64,000 bases of DNA from Nematostella vectensis (lineage: Eukaryota > Cnidaria > Anthozoa > Actiniaria > Edwardsiidae), in assembly GCF_932526225.1 (NCBI RefSeq), contig NC_064041.1, forward strand, positions 11,514,813 through 11,578,812, in the 5' to 3' direction. Positions 45,801 through 55,700 of this stretch are shown one piece after another. The position numbers were made by a program, and so were the translations under genes. Below the pieces are notes generated by a model that was not told the origin of the DNA, ran no database searches, and was given only the letters and a program-made list of their open reading frames with translations. Every line of letters begins with the position of its first letter. Position 1 is the first letter of the stretch.

Positions 45801-47140
45801 AAGATGAAGATACTCAGGCATCAGTCTAAGGGATAAATGGTCTTGAAGATATGCATCCAACCAAATAATAGCACAGGTTCTTTGACAAATTTCAAATCGA
45901 ACAAGGAAAGAAAAACAGAATGAAGGAGAGAGATCAGCAAAGGAAAGAAAGGCAGAACCACCCCTCTCAATAAAACACTCAAAATACCACACAAGGGAGA
46001 GAGATCAGCAAACACAGCTCAAGGCAGAAATAGATACCTTTATTCTGATCCTCCGGCTTCATTTCCATGGCCTCAAAACACAATGTCCACTCCTTGAAGG
46101 CTTATAAAACCACTTAGATGCCTTTACGGATTTCAAAGCATTCTGGGAGATCCAGGGAAAAATTTACAAGGGGAGGGCCAGTCAACACTCCTCTCCCCAA
46201 AGTCAGATGGTTTTTTATAAGTCTTTTCGCCCGAAGCCAAACAAATCAATTCCAGGTCATACAGACCCGGGGTGAGGTATCTGTTTTCAGTCTGTTTTTT
46301 GTAAATTCAGCTCAAAAATAGCCAGGAGTCAATGGGTTAATAACCCTACAAAATAGGTCAAATCTGGTCAAAATCAGGTACATACCCAGGATTGGCCGAG
46401 GGGTGTGTGTGCTGTCATAGATATATGGAAAAAAGCATTGAACATGAAGATTCCTTAATGAGAAATGACCCACTTTTGTCCTGCAAGGGGGTGTTTGTTT
46501 GTGCACCCTTCGCACCCCCATGTGTAGGCGCCTGAAAATCCGACATCCTCACACTAGATAATTATGTTGAAAGATGAGAAATATGAAGATGACAATTATG
46601 GACATAATAAGATGACAATTATGGACATTATAAACATAGACAAACAGATTATCACATTTTTGAGATATAATTGCATCACATTCTCTAGAATATTTTTTCC
46701 TGTTTTGCCTATAATTTCCCATTCATTATCTTGTAATGTTATATTTTACCTCCAAATCTTAATTTCAATCATTTCATGTTACAAAAAAGCTGAGGTGCTG
46801 GCTTGTACACAGCTAGCAATTAGGCCTATTTTTCTCGTTCACCTCTAATAGCAGCATAATTTAAAGCTTCTCTACCGCTCTGATGTGTATTCCACCTTAA
46901 TTGTTCGGAGGTTAATGTGAAGTGGTCTCAATATTTAAGTATCTTTTGAAGAGAACAGTTACCATATAATGCTTAAAATCCGCTTTAACTTTAGCATTCG
47001 TGAAAGATTTGCCTCGATCTCTTCTACCATAGTGTAAGTGGTTCCATGAGTAAACTATAAGCTCATACCATACCTGAAAAGGCTTGTCCAACAACTGTAG
47101 CGAAAACGAGAAAAAAAGCGACTTCCCTCAGGTTACCCAT
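27865..47140 (-). CDS. Giant secreted CAP - disordered - ShK - ShK - CAP protein
   Basis: Predicted exons (minus): 47140-47074, 40480-40032, 39791-34490, 33994-33881, 33780-33730, 33172-33056, 32627-32559, 32471-31626, 30784-30758, 30163-29862, 29334-29200, and a last exon tentatively 27999-27865. Phases agree throughout, giving about 2537 residues. Order: signal peptide (1-22), CAP domain 1 (23-172), a long polar region (173-1939), ShK 1 (1940-1977), ShK 2 (1995-2033), a Gln/Ser/Ala-rich linker, CAP domain 2 (about 2348-2493). CAP (SCP/TAPS) proteins are mostly extracellular. ShK domains occur in toxins but also in many non-toxic secreted proteins, and nothing here shows toxicity. A matrix, mucus or defence role is inference. 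The first intron (6.6 kb) hosts two amidotransferase copies on the other strand. The last exon is uncertain: another frame at the same place would end GGKKRSR. Confidence 0.75.
28330..28775. repeat. 42-bp minisatellite, about ten copies
   Basis: Units with GATCTTGCTGGTAATGGTAC+GGGGTATACGGTATTTCTATAT. Located in the last intron of the CAP/ShK gene. Confidence 0.9.
29200..30163 (-). CDS. CAP domain 2, two exons
   Basis: Exons 30163-29862 and 29334-29200, joined in phase 0. They contain LNAINKYRSNHAA, LANQAQRWAN, GHSPWAQEGKGGEV, AIKAWHDEEKDFDW, HFTQ-VIWRKARRLGCGK and YYIVQMD. Unlike CAP 1, it keeps a His and a GGE at the place of the usual H...GEN pair. The intron splits the HFTQV-W signature exactly after Gln. 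Confidence 0.83.
30347..30540. mobile_element. Foldback (near-perfect palindromic) element
   Basis: The left arm AGCCCCGTGCAAACTGCGCC+AGCAC is answered by its reverse complement at 30510-30534. The arms continue inward through CAGCATTGCTG, GAATT and ACAAAG-AAATGTCA pairs, so the whole segment of about 190 bp can fold into one long hairpin. No coding potential; the plus ORF across it is an artefact. Intronic in the CAP/ShK gene. Confidence 0.75.
30605..30725. repeat. 30-bp tandem repeat, four copies
   Basis: GATGGCGACGCCCTATTGGT+CCCCGAG-type units beside the 27-nt exon at 30758-30784. Confidence 0.85.
31164..31528. mobile_element. TIR element with GGGACCTTAAGCAA termini
   Basis: The left end GGGACCTTAAGCAAGGACGA and the reverse complement of the right end GGGACCTTAAGCAACGACGA form terminal inverted repeats. 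A TA flanks each side, a possible 2-bp duplication. About 365 bp, no ORF, so non-autonomous. Intronic in the CAP/ShK gene. Confidence 0.7.
31626..32627 (-). CDS. CAP/ShK gene linker exons
   Basis: Exons 32627-32559 (Lys/Ala-rich) and 32471-31626 (Gln/Ala/Ser-rich, with repeated AQSG-type units) followed by a 27-nt microexon at 30784-30758 (PKTTVSTK). All are phase 1-1. The 3' end of the 846-nt exon is placed at the GTATAC after MNQ; the frame stays open farther, so this boundary is moderate. Confidence 0.65.
33056..33172 (-). CDS. ShK domain 2 exon
   Basis: Phase 1-1 exon with six cysteines: TCKD, then FSCPQWRVQGYC, then MSKFCRKTCKFC. It is close in style to ShK 1 and to the single ShK domain of the divergent gene at 53217-53336. 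A 51-nt phase 1-1 linker exon lies at 33780-33730, between the two ShK exons. Confidence 0.85.
33881..33994 (-). CDS. ShK domain 1 exon
   Basis: One phase 1-1 exon encodes a six-cysteine ShK domain: C at the start, then RCSLWADQGHC, then FMKQHCKSTCGYC. Spacing fits the family. The symmetric phase makes the module easy to shuffle or skip. Confidence 0.85.
34490..39791 (-). CDS. 5.3-kb exon encoding a long disordered polar region
   Basis: An open exon of 1767 codons, rich in Ser, Gln, Glu, Lys, Asn, Gly and Pro; I saw no cysteine in it. The first 50 residues are different. They include ENILTHFYNSAS and YWYEITKLWGVGKPLYRN, which may be the remnant of a CAP-like segment (compare FTQVVW and VGCGK). 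The remainder has imprecise repeats such as QQES-QTS, GKQ-S and SPQ-SG. Long plus-strand ORFs opposite it are shadows. Such regions in secreted proteins may be extended and glycosylated; that is inference. Confidence 0.85.
40032..40480 (-). CDS. CAP domain 1 (GAPR-1-like), single exon
   Basis: Family motifs are visible: LNKYRENHDAP near the start, LADKAQQWAD in helix 2, TSVIKNWHDKERFYDF in the middle, HDFTQVVWKRARKVGCGKG as signature 1, and YYVVWMD. The GEN motif and the His usually found before it are replaced by the region SRGQFGQLIEW, so the putative metal-binding His/Glu tetrad is incomplete. An N-terminal CDSRCQQEC extension may make extra disulfides. Confidence 0.85.
41043..41976 (+). 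pseudogene. Class-I glutamine amidotransferase-like, disrupted copy
   Basis: The frame starts MSVISTSKRIGIVICSDAEK and follows the intact paralog up to FFAIRGN. An insertion of about 190 bp (about 41199-41390) then replaces roughly nine bases and brings a stop. Homology resumes at EHDINTYDAF and runs to the normal C-terminus, with the Cys motif GICFGHQ and GHPDLSP kept. The insertion does not begin with GT, so it is unlikely to be an intron. Downstream of the break an ORF of 204 codons is open. From about 41485 to 41855 it is almost identical to the intact copy, while flanks differ by several percent. Confidence 0.8.
41199..41390. other. Insertion that breaks the left amidotransferase copy
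   Basis: About 190 bp absent from the intact paralog at 43668. It contains GTGTAACCTCGGTTAGTAAG but no obvious terminal repeats or clean target duplication. Origin unknown. Confidence 0.65.
42005..42350. repeat. 30-bp minisatellite, 11 copies
   Basis: Units CAATCCCAGTTTGCATTCTA+CTGCATGTAA, very uniform. It is present only downstream of the left amidotransferase copy. The corresponding place near 45195 in the right copy has a single ATCCCAG, so the array expanded after the duplication. Confidence 0.93.
43514..44257 (+). CDS. Class-I glutamine amidotransferase-like protein, intact
   Basis: A single-exon gene of 247 residues, nested on the opposite strand in the first intron of the CAP/ShK gene. 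It has the class-I GATase fold signature: SGGANSTQED, then the nucleophile elbow KIVGICFGHQ with Cys103, then GVQGHPDLSP with His194. The residue two after His is Asp196, where the catalytic triad usually has Glu (HPE). Relatives include GMP-synthase-like amidotransferases of fungi and gamma-glutamyl peptidases of plants. These hydrolyse glutamine or gamma-glutamyl bonds in the cytosol; the actual substrate cannot be read here. No signal peptide. The absence of introns in an intron-rich neighbourhood could mean retrocopy or horizontal origin, but this is not proven. Confidence 0.88.
   Translation: MSVSLTSKRIGIVICTDVEKWGWAEAALELYKKLFTREGDEIADFFAIRGNVPTEHDVNKYDAFIFSGGANSTQEDLQWIKATKEFIAKASMLERKPKIVGICFGHQLIADALGGKVGLNPAKDFVLQSEEIKPSDKGDVLIKELFKNGPIKILESHSECILELPKGAKTLASSSSCEHEVVRFADNIIGVQGHPDLSPSDVDEKIVPYIAKRYNWDEKHTQRVKQSLYEPLNSEEMNQVLVKFLHS
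44267..45160. mobile_element. 894-bp insertion rich in ATCGAT, with GTTATG target duplication
   Basis: GTTATG at 44261-44266 is repeated at 45161-45166, and the left duplicate at 41980 shows the uninterrupted sequence GATAAGTTATGTCAGA. This is direct empty-site evidence of insertion. Both ends of the insert hold many ATCGAT/TCGATT words (about 44275-44430 and 44995-45150), able to pair. The central part is AT-rich without a real ORF. Tips are CACACTCATT and TGCCCAGGCAGG, with no clear terminal inverted repeat. Confidence 0.8.
45691..47073. other. Rest of CAP/ShK intron 1 near exon 1
   Basis: No exon or strong repeat recognised. ORFs of 60-95 codons on both strands lack splice context, composition or motifs that would support them. 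Confidence 0.45.
47074..47140 (-). CDS. CAP/ShK gene exon 1: signal peptide
   Basis: The ATG at 47140 opens MGNLREVAFFLVFATVVGQA followed by FS, a clear signal peptide, then phase 1 and donor GTATGG. It joins in frame to the CAP exon at 40480, which starts with E-CDSRCQQEC. The intervening intron is 6.6 kb. The link is based on phase and on the need for a signal peptide, so an undetected exon in between is possible. Confidence 0.65.
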
Positions 47141-49715
47141 GTCTTGAGTCTTCCTAAACATCTATTATCCGCATTTTACACACCTAGACGAAACAATAAC
47201 AACGCATTATAACAATAACGATTCATTTCACAACAAATTTTGTACAAACAAACAACTGAAACAACACAAATTCTAATTCTCATGAGAAAAATGATGTCAT
47301 ACCTTGCATTTGTTGGAGATCACAAGTTACGACTCCAGTAGAATCGTCCTGTATTTATAATCATACAAATCAAACGATATTTGAATCAAAGTAAAGAAAT
47401 AGTGTCTTTTTCTGTTTTTCTGTTATTCACCTCGATATGGTGAGACGCCCGGTGAATATCGTGTTTTATTCATGAGGCGTTGCGACCGGTCAGTGCCATA
47501 AATGCACCACATGCTAAACGTCTTAAGTGTCGATGGGGCGCACGAACACGGAGCGAGGAAAAACTCAGAATCTTCTTTTATTTAATACCTCATCAGCCAT
47601 CGCTGAATACCAGTGAGAAATCGAGGAAAAAATAATATTCGCTACCAGCTGTAAAGCGCTGTAGATGGATCTAGTGGATGCAAAGAAATGCTTCTTTCTG
47701 CAAAACCTGGCGCCGTGGACCCATTTCCACGCCCACTTCTTGTTTCAAAATTGATTGTTTAAATGTTTCCTAAACATGAGAAAATAGCAGGATAGAGCAT
47801 TCTTAATGTATACACCTATTTCTTGCCCCATGTAAGGTAATCCGGAATCCAGACTTTTTTAGCCTTTTGAATCCGGAATTCGGCGAATAGAATCTAGAAT
47901 CCACAGTCTGGGACCAGAATCCAAGTAGGTTTGGGATGCGAAATCCACTTATTGAAATTCATGTTATCTAGCAGAATCGGAAACCGATGTATTGTAGCCA
48001 AGGGAGCACGGCAGGGCCATTCCTATTTATCGCGCGATTGATATTATTACGAAAATAAACGCGTGATATGCTGAATCCTGGTATCAGAAAGCCATAAGAA
48101 TGTTCATAGGAACACGAATAATAATTCTTCAGTCTTTGAAGCCTGGATTTCTTTTTATTTGCTTATTTATTTACCCTACCCATGAAGCACTGCGGGTTAC
48201 GATGCATGGACACTCCGAGTGCAACCTTATTTGGAATAGGTGTATATTCCTTTTTGCGCATGCGCATATCTTCCCTATATTGGAAGCTTGGTTTTCTGCA
48301 TGCATGCTATGAAGAAAACGTTATTGTTTTGGGGTCTGGTACCGAGGAAACAGTTTTTTTTCATAGACCTTCACCCTTGATTATCGATGGCCCCTGCGAT
48401 AACCACCCAACAAGTGACATTAAAACTTGTAATTATTCCAATTTTGGAAATGTTGGTTTCCTTATATGGACGTGGCCGGGTTTGGCAATTTGACATTTTT
48501 TGGTTAGATTTTCTGGAAAAGCGCACTCGTAAATGTCTCCCGTAAACAAAGTTCGAGAAATCGCAAATTAAATGAAAAAGGGATCAGATGATGGGTGATC
48601 TATGTGTATTTCGGAGCACGCTAAGTAACAATGTAACAATTGAAATCGTTATTAATTTTAAACCAGTACCAAATCAGTAACATCTAGGGGCTTTATTATG
48701 CGGTATTTAAATCGTCAGGTCCCAAGGACTTCTGGGTATGACGTGCAATCACGTGGTATGTCTCCACCTCTCTCTGGTTGCCCCTAGATCCATGCTCAGT
48801 AGATCGTTTATCAGGCAGGTATAACTAGAAATAGTATATAAAAGCTGTAGAAAAACTGTATAGTCTACCCAGTCGTGGTGTAGACAAGCTAAAAATTAAC
48901 ACAAGGTTGAAATTGTTTACGCCTCTTTGAAGTAGGTTAGTTGCATTGACGCTAGCCCCCTCCCCACCCCCGGAGCCCTCCATCGGAGCGAAAGACTTCG
49001 ACGAACGGCTAGCGGTCAAAACTCATCAGAGCCTATTAGGTCTCGAGTCTGCGAGGAGAGGATAAGGGGATGACAGCGGGACATCTTTTTTTCTGATAAG
49101 ATTTCTTTACGGTTTATTTATAGCAAGAACGGCAGCAGATAAATATGTTTCTCTAAACTCTCTCTAATCTAAACTTCATTTAGATGACGTATAGCACAGA
49201 TGATAGATGAGACGTCTTTTTCCTTATAAGCTTTCTTTGAAGGTTACATATTGCACAGATGGTATGGCATCAGAGAAATCTTAACTTTCTTTGAGGTTAG
49301 CTTTCTTTTTCTTTAGGTAGCAGATATCAGCTCATGGGACCCGCCAGTGTTCTCTTTCTTTTCCTCAAAGGTAGATCCCGCATGAACGACTTGATACGAG
49401 CATGTTTCTTATTTGTAGCTACAGCTAGCACACGGTTAGCAAGGGATATCCTTTAGTGTGACTTCAAGACGTGCAGAGGGATCTTTACCGATGACTTGTA
49501 GCTCCTTGAGTTCGACCTATCAGCCTGCCCCTCTCAAGGGCTTCGGTCAACACGAAGGGTACCTTACCAACTGACGTGTGTTCAATTATTCACGCCATTG
49601 TATTTCATAGGAAGTATTTCTGAAGCAATTTGGTACGATTTGTTTAGGTTCTCTATTTTTTTGGTGTTTTTGTTAGGCTGGCATGTCTTTCAAGTGAAGA
49701 ATAAGTTTTTTTAAT
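47141..49715. other. Intergenic region between two divergent secreted-protein genes
   Basis: Shared upstream region of the CAP/ShK gene (minus, start 47140) and the ShK/charged gene (plus, start 49716). AT-rich; no exon recognised. A stretch around 47840-47960 has repeated AATCCGGAAT/AGAATCC words that look like an old element. Promoters must lie here, but no specific element can be supported. Confidence 0.5.
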
Positions 49716-52700
49716 ATGGCTTTGATTAGCGGATTTGCTTTCCTTTGGGTGTTCTTTGTGACGCTGGGCGTGGATTGCTCCAAAACGCAGAAGAAATCAG
49801 GTGAGAAGTTCACCATTATTAGATACCAAATAAACAAAGTTTATAGGAGGCATCAAGTACAGAATAGTGTTGTTTTGTCCTCTAGACAAAGGGAGAGGAG
49901 AACAATAAGGTTCGAGTAGTGATCGTAACGTGATCGGCAGAGCGTCGGAAGTTATTGTGAAGGGATGTCTAAAATTGATAGGTGGATAAGCAAAAGTGGA
50001 CAATTACTTCTTTTCGTCATTATTCGATGAAAATATGAAATCCGTTTTGACCTTTATATCTAGCAATTCATTCACATAATAATATTGACCATTTATTTCG
50101 ACATTTTGCATCACTGTAATTTTTAAGAGTTGATAGTATGTAAAAAAAGCGATTTATTCCAGACTCGTAAGTTATCTTCTTGCTGCTGCTCTTTATTCTG
50201 CAATCTCGTTACTTGCTAGTCGCTAGATAAATATCCTGAGTGGGGAGGGGAGCGCCCCTTCAGTCCTCCTCCTTAAATTTCCTAGGATTGCAGTAGGGCT
50301 CCTATTGCCCGTAGTTAAGTGTTGATGGTCCTGTGGTCGTTTTTTTCCTAAGAATATGTAGTATATGTCTATACTATTTTGATAGCATTAATAGTCAAAA
50401 CACCTACGTCGCTGGACCAATTTTGATTGGCCCTTGAGATTACTTGGGCATCCATCACAATCGTACCGCAAAGTGACAGTTAGTCCGTACTACACGAAAG
50501 GTCCTTGTGTTTGTTTTATTGTTGGGTACCCTTTGTTTTCCTTTGTCCCTAAATTACACAGAAAAATCCCAGAGTGAATCGCTTTAAATCTACAAAATGG
50601 CGTCACAACACGAAAAACAAGGACAAACAGCAATCGACAAAAAGCGACGGTCACGAGAGAAGAATTCCGACTGTGACCTTTGTGGCAAATGCTTTAATTG
50701 GTCCTTGAATCGTAAAATACACAGACGAATACATTTGGGAGAAAGGCCGTTTAAATGCAAACAGTGTGGCAAATGTTTTACACTGGTTGGGACCCTCAAA
50801 ATGGATGCTCTCATACATACGGGACAAAAGGAACACCATTGTCCTCAGTGTGGTAAACGCTTTGCACTGGCTGGGCACTTCAAAATGCATGCTCTTACAC
50901 ATACGGGACAAAAGGAACACCATTGTCCTGAGTGTGGTAAACGCTTTGCACTGGCTGGGCACTTCAAAATGCGTGCTCTTACACATACGGGACAAAAGGA
51001 ACACCATTGTCCTCAGTGTGGTAAACGCTTTGCACGGGCTGGAACCCTCAAAATGCATGCTCTTACACATACAGGAGAAAAGGAACATCAGTGTCTTCAG
51101 TGTGGTAAATGCTTTGCACTGGCTGGAACCCTCAAAAGACATGCTCTTATACATACAGAAGAAAAGGAACATCATTGTCCTCAGTGTGGTAAACGATTTG
51201 CACTGGCTGGAACCCTCAAAAGACATGCTCTTATACATACAGGAGAAAAGGAACATCAGTGTCCTCAGTGTGGTAAACGCTTTGCACTGGCTGGGCACTT
51301 CAAAATGCGTGCTCTTACACATACAGGACAAAAAGAGCACCAGTATCTTCAGTGTGGTAAACGCTTTGTACTGGCTGGACACCTCAAAATGCACGCTCTT
51401 ACACATACAGGACAAAAGGGATATTAGCATTCTTTGTGTTGCAAATGCTTTGTAATGGCTGGAACCCTTAAAAGGCATGATCTTATACATATGAAAGAAA
51501 GTTTTGCTGAAAAACTTAACAGGCATATTGCACTCATACTACATGTTGAAAGGCCATTTCAATTGGCTGGAGACATAAAAACTTGACCTTATCCACAATA
51601 AATAAAACAGTAAATACATTCATATAAGAACCTAGAAATTTCAAGATCAGGCTGAATGGGCTCTTATAAATCAGGGTACCTTTTGACAAATCAGGCTGTT
51701 TGGGTTCTTTAAAGGACCAATTCAAATTGAAATCGGTTCAATTTTTTTTTTCATAATACACCGAGAACAACAACAGTCACTAAGCCTGAATGCTTGCTGA
51801 ATTTATCAATAACAATCAATGCTGAACACAATATATAAGCCCATATTGTACAGTACTGTATGCAATGCACCAAACATTTATAAAAAGTATCTTACCTTTT
51901 TTCTTATTAACCTTTTCTCATGTTAAATTGTCTTTACATGTATTCTATAGGTTTCAAATAATTTTTTTTAATCTCTGGTTCTTATATGCAGGTGTTTATT
52001 GTAATGTGCTGATGAGCTCAAAAGTTATTCCCTTAAACATTTGGGGGAAACCTACCTACCAGTATGATATATGCATGGCATGTAAATTAAAAATCATACT
52101 GAGGTACTCGGGTTGACATTGGTTGGTCTTCATAAAGGTTAACTTTAAGGTGTGCTTTTCATCCATTTAAGAGAGAAACCTCAGGATTCCTTCCCTTAGT
52201 TACAACCATAAGTGGATTCAAAAGATATTAATGGTGAAAAGTCTCACATAATAGTCTGTTGCTGGGAGGGCTCTGGTTTTTTCCATGTTAAAGGTGTTAA
52301 AGGTTTATTTGAGAACAGTATGGTGTTTTCAAGAACATTCATGTTATGTCATGCTATGTTATGTTATATAATGTCATGTTCTTTGCCTCATTCCATGGGC
52401 AATACTGTAATTTGAAGCAAAACTAATGATTATTATTATAAAGAATGCAGAAAAAAACATTTTAAGAATTCTGAGTATGCTTGTGAATGTATCCTGTTGC
52501 CCATGGTTTACTGCTTTCCTACTGTCCAAATAAATATAGTGCAAATATAGTAACCAAATGTGGTAGAACTGAACAGGGGTTTGGCATACACATGTAAGGA
52601 TGCAGGCCTAAAGTAGAATCTGTCATGTTGTTCTTTTAGAGATATTGGCTAACCCTTGGCTCTCTATTGGAGGCTGTAAATGTCTTGTCTTTTCGGATAA

Positions 52701-55700
52701 GAATGTTATGCCAGAGGGGCCGTTTTTCATTGCAATTCGTAAACCAGTATTGGAGGATGTAAGAGAACTACTGGGGACACTGGCTAATGTACCATCTCTC
52801 ATTGTGCTCTTTAACTATGTCTATAAACTAAGTCTCACGCTAACTTATATTTGTGGTTGTAAACTGCGTGAAGTGTCTTATCCATTCTGACGACTTAAGT
52901 CAGTCGCCTGTGAAGTGTGTATCACCACATTAAGTATATCGCTTAATGTAATACTAAGCTTAATGTAATAACTGCGCTTAATGTAATACTAATTTTATTA
53001 TTATATTATTGCGAATTTTATTACATTCGGCCTTAGTAGTACATTATGTGGCAGTTATTATATTAAGCGGTGATACAAAGCGCATTCTATGTGACTTGCA
53101 ATGCTAGTCCTGTTCTTTACAAATACAAAACTTATAAATTCAAACATCGTTTTTTTAAAATCAAATATCGTTTTTTTATTCAAATATCGTTGTAGAGCTG
53201 AACAGGGGAGTGGCAGACACCTGTAAAGACTTCGGCGCTGTCAGTTCTAAGTGTCACATGTGGAAGGACATGGGATTTTGCTTCAAGCATCGGCGAGAGA
53301 TGCAGTTTGTCTGTAGCAGAACCTGCAAGTTCTGCGGTAAGGGAATCAGGGGGCGTAAAAGGTGGGCCGGTTGATAGCTAGCTGGTGTTTGAGATGAGTT
53401 GAGTGTAGAGTGCTTACACAATTATATGTCCATGAAATATAATATAAATAGTTACTGCTTAATAGTTCTTACTTATTGACTATAGGCAATAAAAGTTCTA
53501 ATGAGGCATTGTTTCCTTTGTATTTGCTTTTTCTTAAACTGTTCTGCTTTGGTGATAGCGTCTAAATACTAGGCACTAAATAAGCAGATTTTATTTCATT
53601 GACTGAGGTGTGGCTGGGGTGATAGGGTTCTTCAAAGTTGGGGTGGGTGGCAAGGAAAAAAGTAGAATAATTCGGAAGAAATACTGTAATGAACAGACAT
53701 TTTCACCCTTTTTTTCTCTAGAACCAGGAGAATACCAAACAGAATTTACTTCGCCCTCATCTCAAGTCGATGAGAATGCTCAGACTAAAGGAACCGTCCA
53801 CTTACTCGACGAACCTGAAGAAGGCAACGAGACCCCTACCGCACAGGTTGCCGGAAAGCCATCGTCAGCCTTATCAGTCGATGACGTAGCAGGGATGCTG
53901 CAAAGCCTAACGGGTAAAATTTCCGACGAGAGCCAATCTCGTGCCAAGGAGCTCGCCGTGATCCAAGGAAGAATCCAGAAGGCAGTACCGACAACTGCAG
54001 CTCCACCCCCTAAGGTCAACCCACCCCCTAAGGCACAGAAGGTTGTGGAACCGAATATCACAATCGGTGGGAAGATGCAAAAGCTACCACCTCCTCTACA
54101 CGATTTGGAGATGCATCCAGGTATGAAGGTGACCGAGATTACGAGTGTGCCGCCTGCAGAAGACGCCATCAAAACACTAGATGAGGCCACCAGCAGTAGC
54201 AAGGCGGACAGTAAGGCGGACAACAAGGCGAACACAACGCTGAAGACTCCTGAGGACCAAAAGCTGGAGAACACACTGTTGTCGGTCATGAAAATTCTCC
54301 AGGAACAGAAAGACAAGCAGAAGGCGAAAGTGAATGGAACGACGGACGGTTCCCCTGCCGAAAACAAGAATAAGACCAAGACTGATGGAGTGGTGCAGTC
54401 AATAGCGAAGATACTTCAATCGGCTTTGAAAACGCCAGGTTCAGGAGAAGCAAATAATATTCCTGCAGATAGTACAAATGCTACCTCCGGCAATGGCAAT
54501 ATGGGGAAGATAGAAGCTGGCATTCAATTCTTGGATTCTTTGATATCAAAGGGCTCAGGGAAAACAGAAGATAAGGTAATATGATTATTGGGTTGACGTA
54601 TATATGAAATAATAATGAATGACAATAAAATGGCCTGAAGAGAATAAAGGGTTATTTATAATAATGATGATGATAAAGATTCGTGGTGAGAATGATGTTA
54701 TTGCCATTGCTACTGCACTTAATAAACAAGCTGTTAATAAACTGGTGGTACTAGTGATTGTAACAAAATGCTTGTGTAGTAATAGAGTTATTTGTGATGA
54801 TGATGATAGTCATAATAGTCGTATCAAAACTAGGGGCGGGTGTTGTAGTGGTTGTTATATTAAAAATATACCTATGATTGTTAAATATATACTGAAACAC
54901 GAAATTATTCCAAATCCCAGGGGTCATCAGTCAGCAGCGCTGACATGTTGTACAACATCAAACTGTTGGAACAAGACATCAAGGGAAGTTCCGAGAAAAC
55001 GCCCTCTGACCCAAAAACAGTAACAGTCCAAGTTCCTGGAAACCCAAACTTGCTGAGTAAAAACATGACTGAGGTCAACGTGTCAACGATCAAGACAAAG
55101 CCTGGAGAGTTCTTACTTCAGTTACAAGACAAGCTCTTAAAGCAGGATGACACAATCCCCTACGCTGAAGTTAAGAAGGTATTTCAGCTGCAAGACCAAT
55201 TCCTAAGGCAGTGAGACAGAAGTTAGTTTGTAAAAGGAATGTGAACGCTCCAATATAATGAATTACTGCGATTCTTAATATTTTGCGAACTGTCGTCAAT
55301 GATTTACAACTACTAAAACCGCTTTTTGGCTTTCGTCATTCAAACTAATGAATATAATTGGTCAGCGCCTTGCGGAGAGGTGACGTGATCGGAAGCCACT
55401 TCAGTTCTGGCGAATGAAAATGCTCCAAAGATTTTGAATAATGGTAGCCTGAATATTATTCAGATTTTGGAAATCGTCGGCCAGAGTTCGCAGAATACTA
55501 ATAAGCGCAGTAGTCCAACAAGACAATTTGCTACACGATGAAAACAAGATGTTTTGTGATTCAATTCGTGCCCTTTATTAACAAGTATTTTATGTGATCT
55601 GTCAGCAGCCGAGTACTGCTAATGCAAACGGCAACGGTGACGACAGGGAGATTGCTGACATTCTGCAAGGATTATCACAGGACGACAAGAAGAAAGACAA

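Noticed and set aside
48100-48500. Two overlapping plus ORFs of 70-103 codons between the divergent genes
   Set aside because: No motif, no splice context, composition like surrounding intergenic DNA.
50651-51526. 291-codon minus ORF opposite the zinc-finger gene
   Set aside because: Antisense translation of the 84-bp finger repeat.
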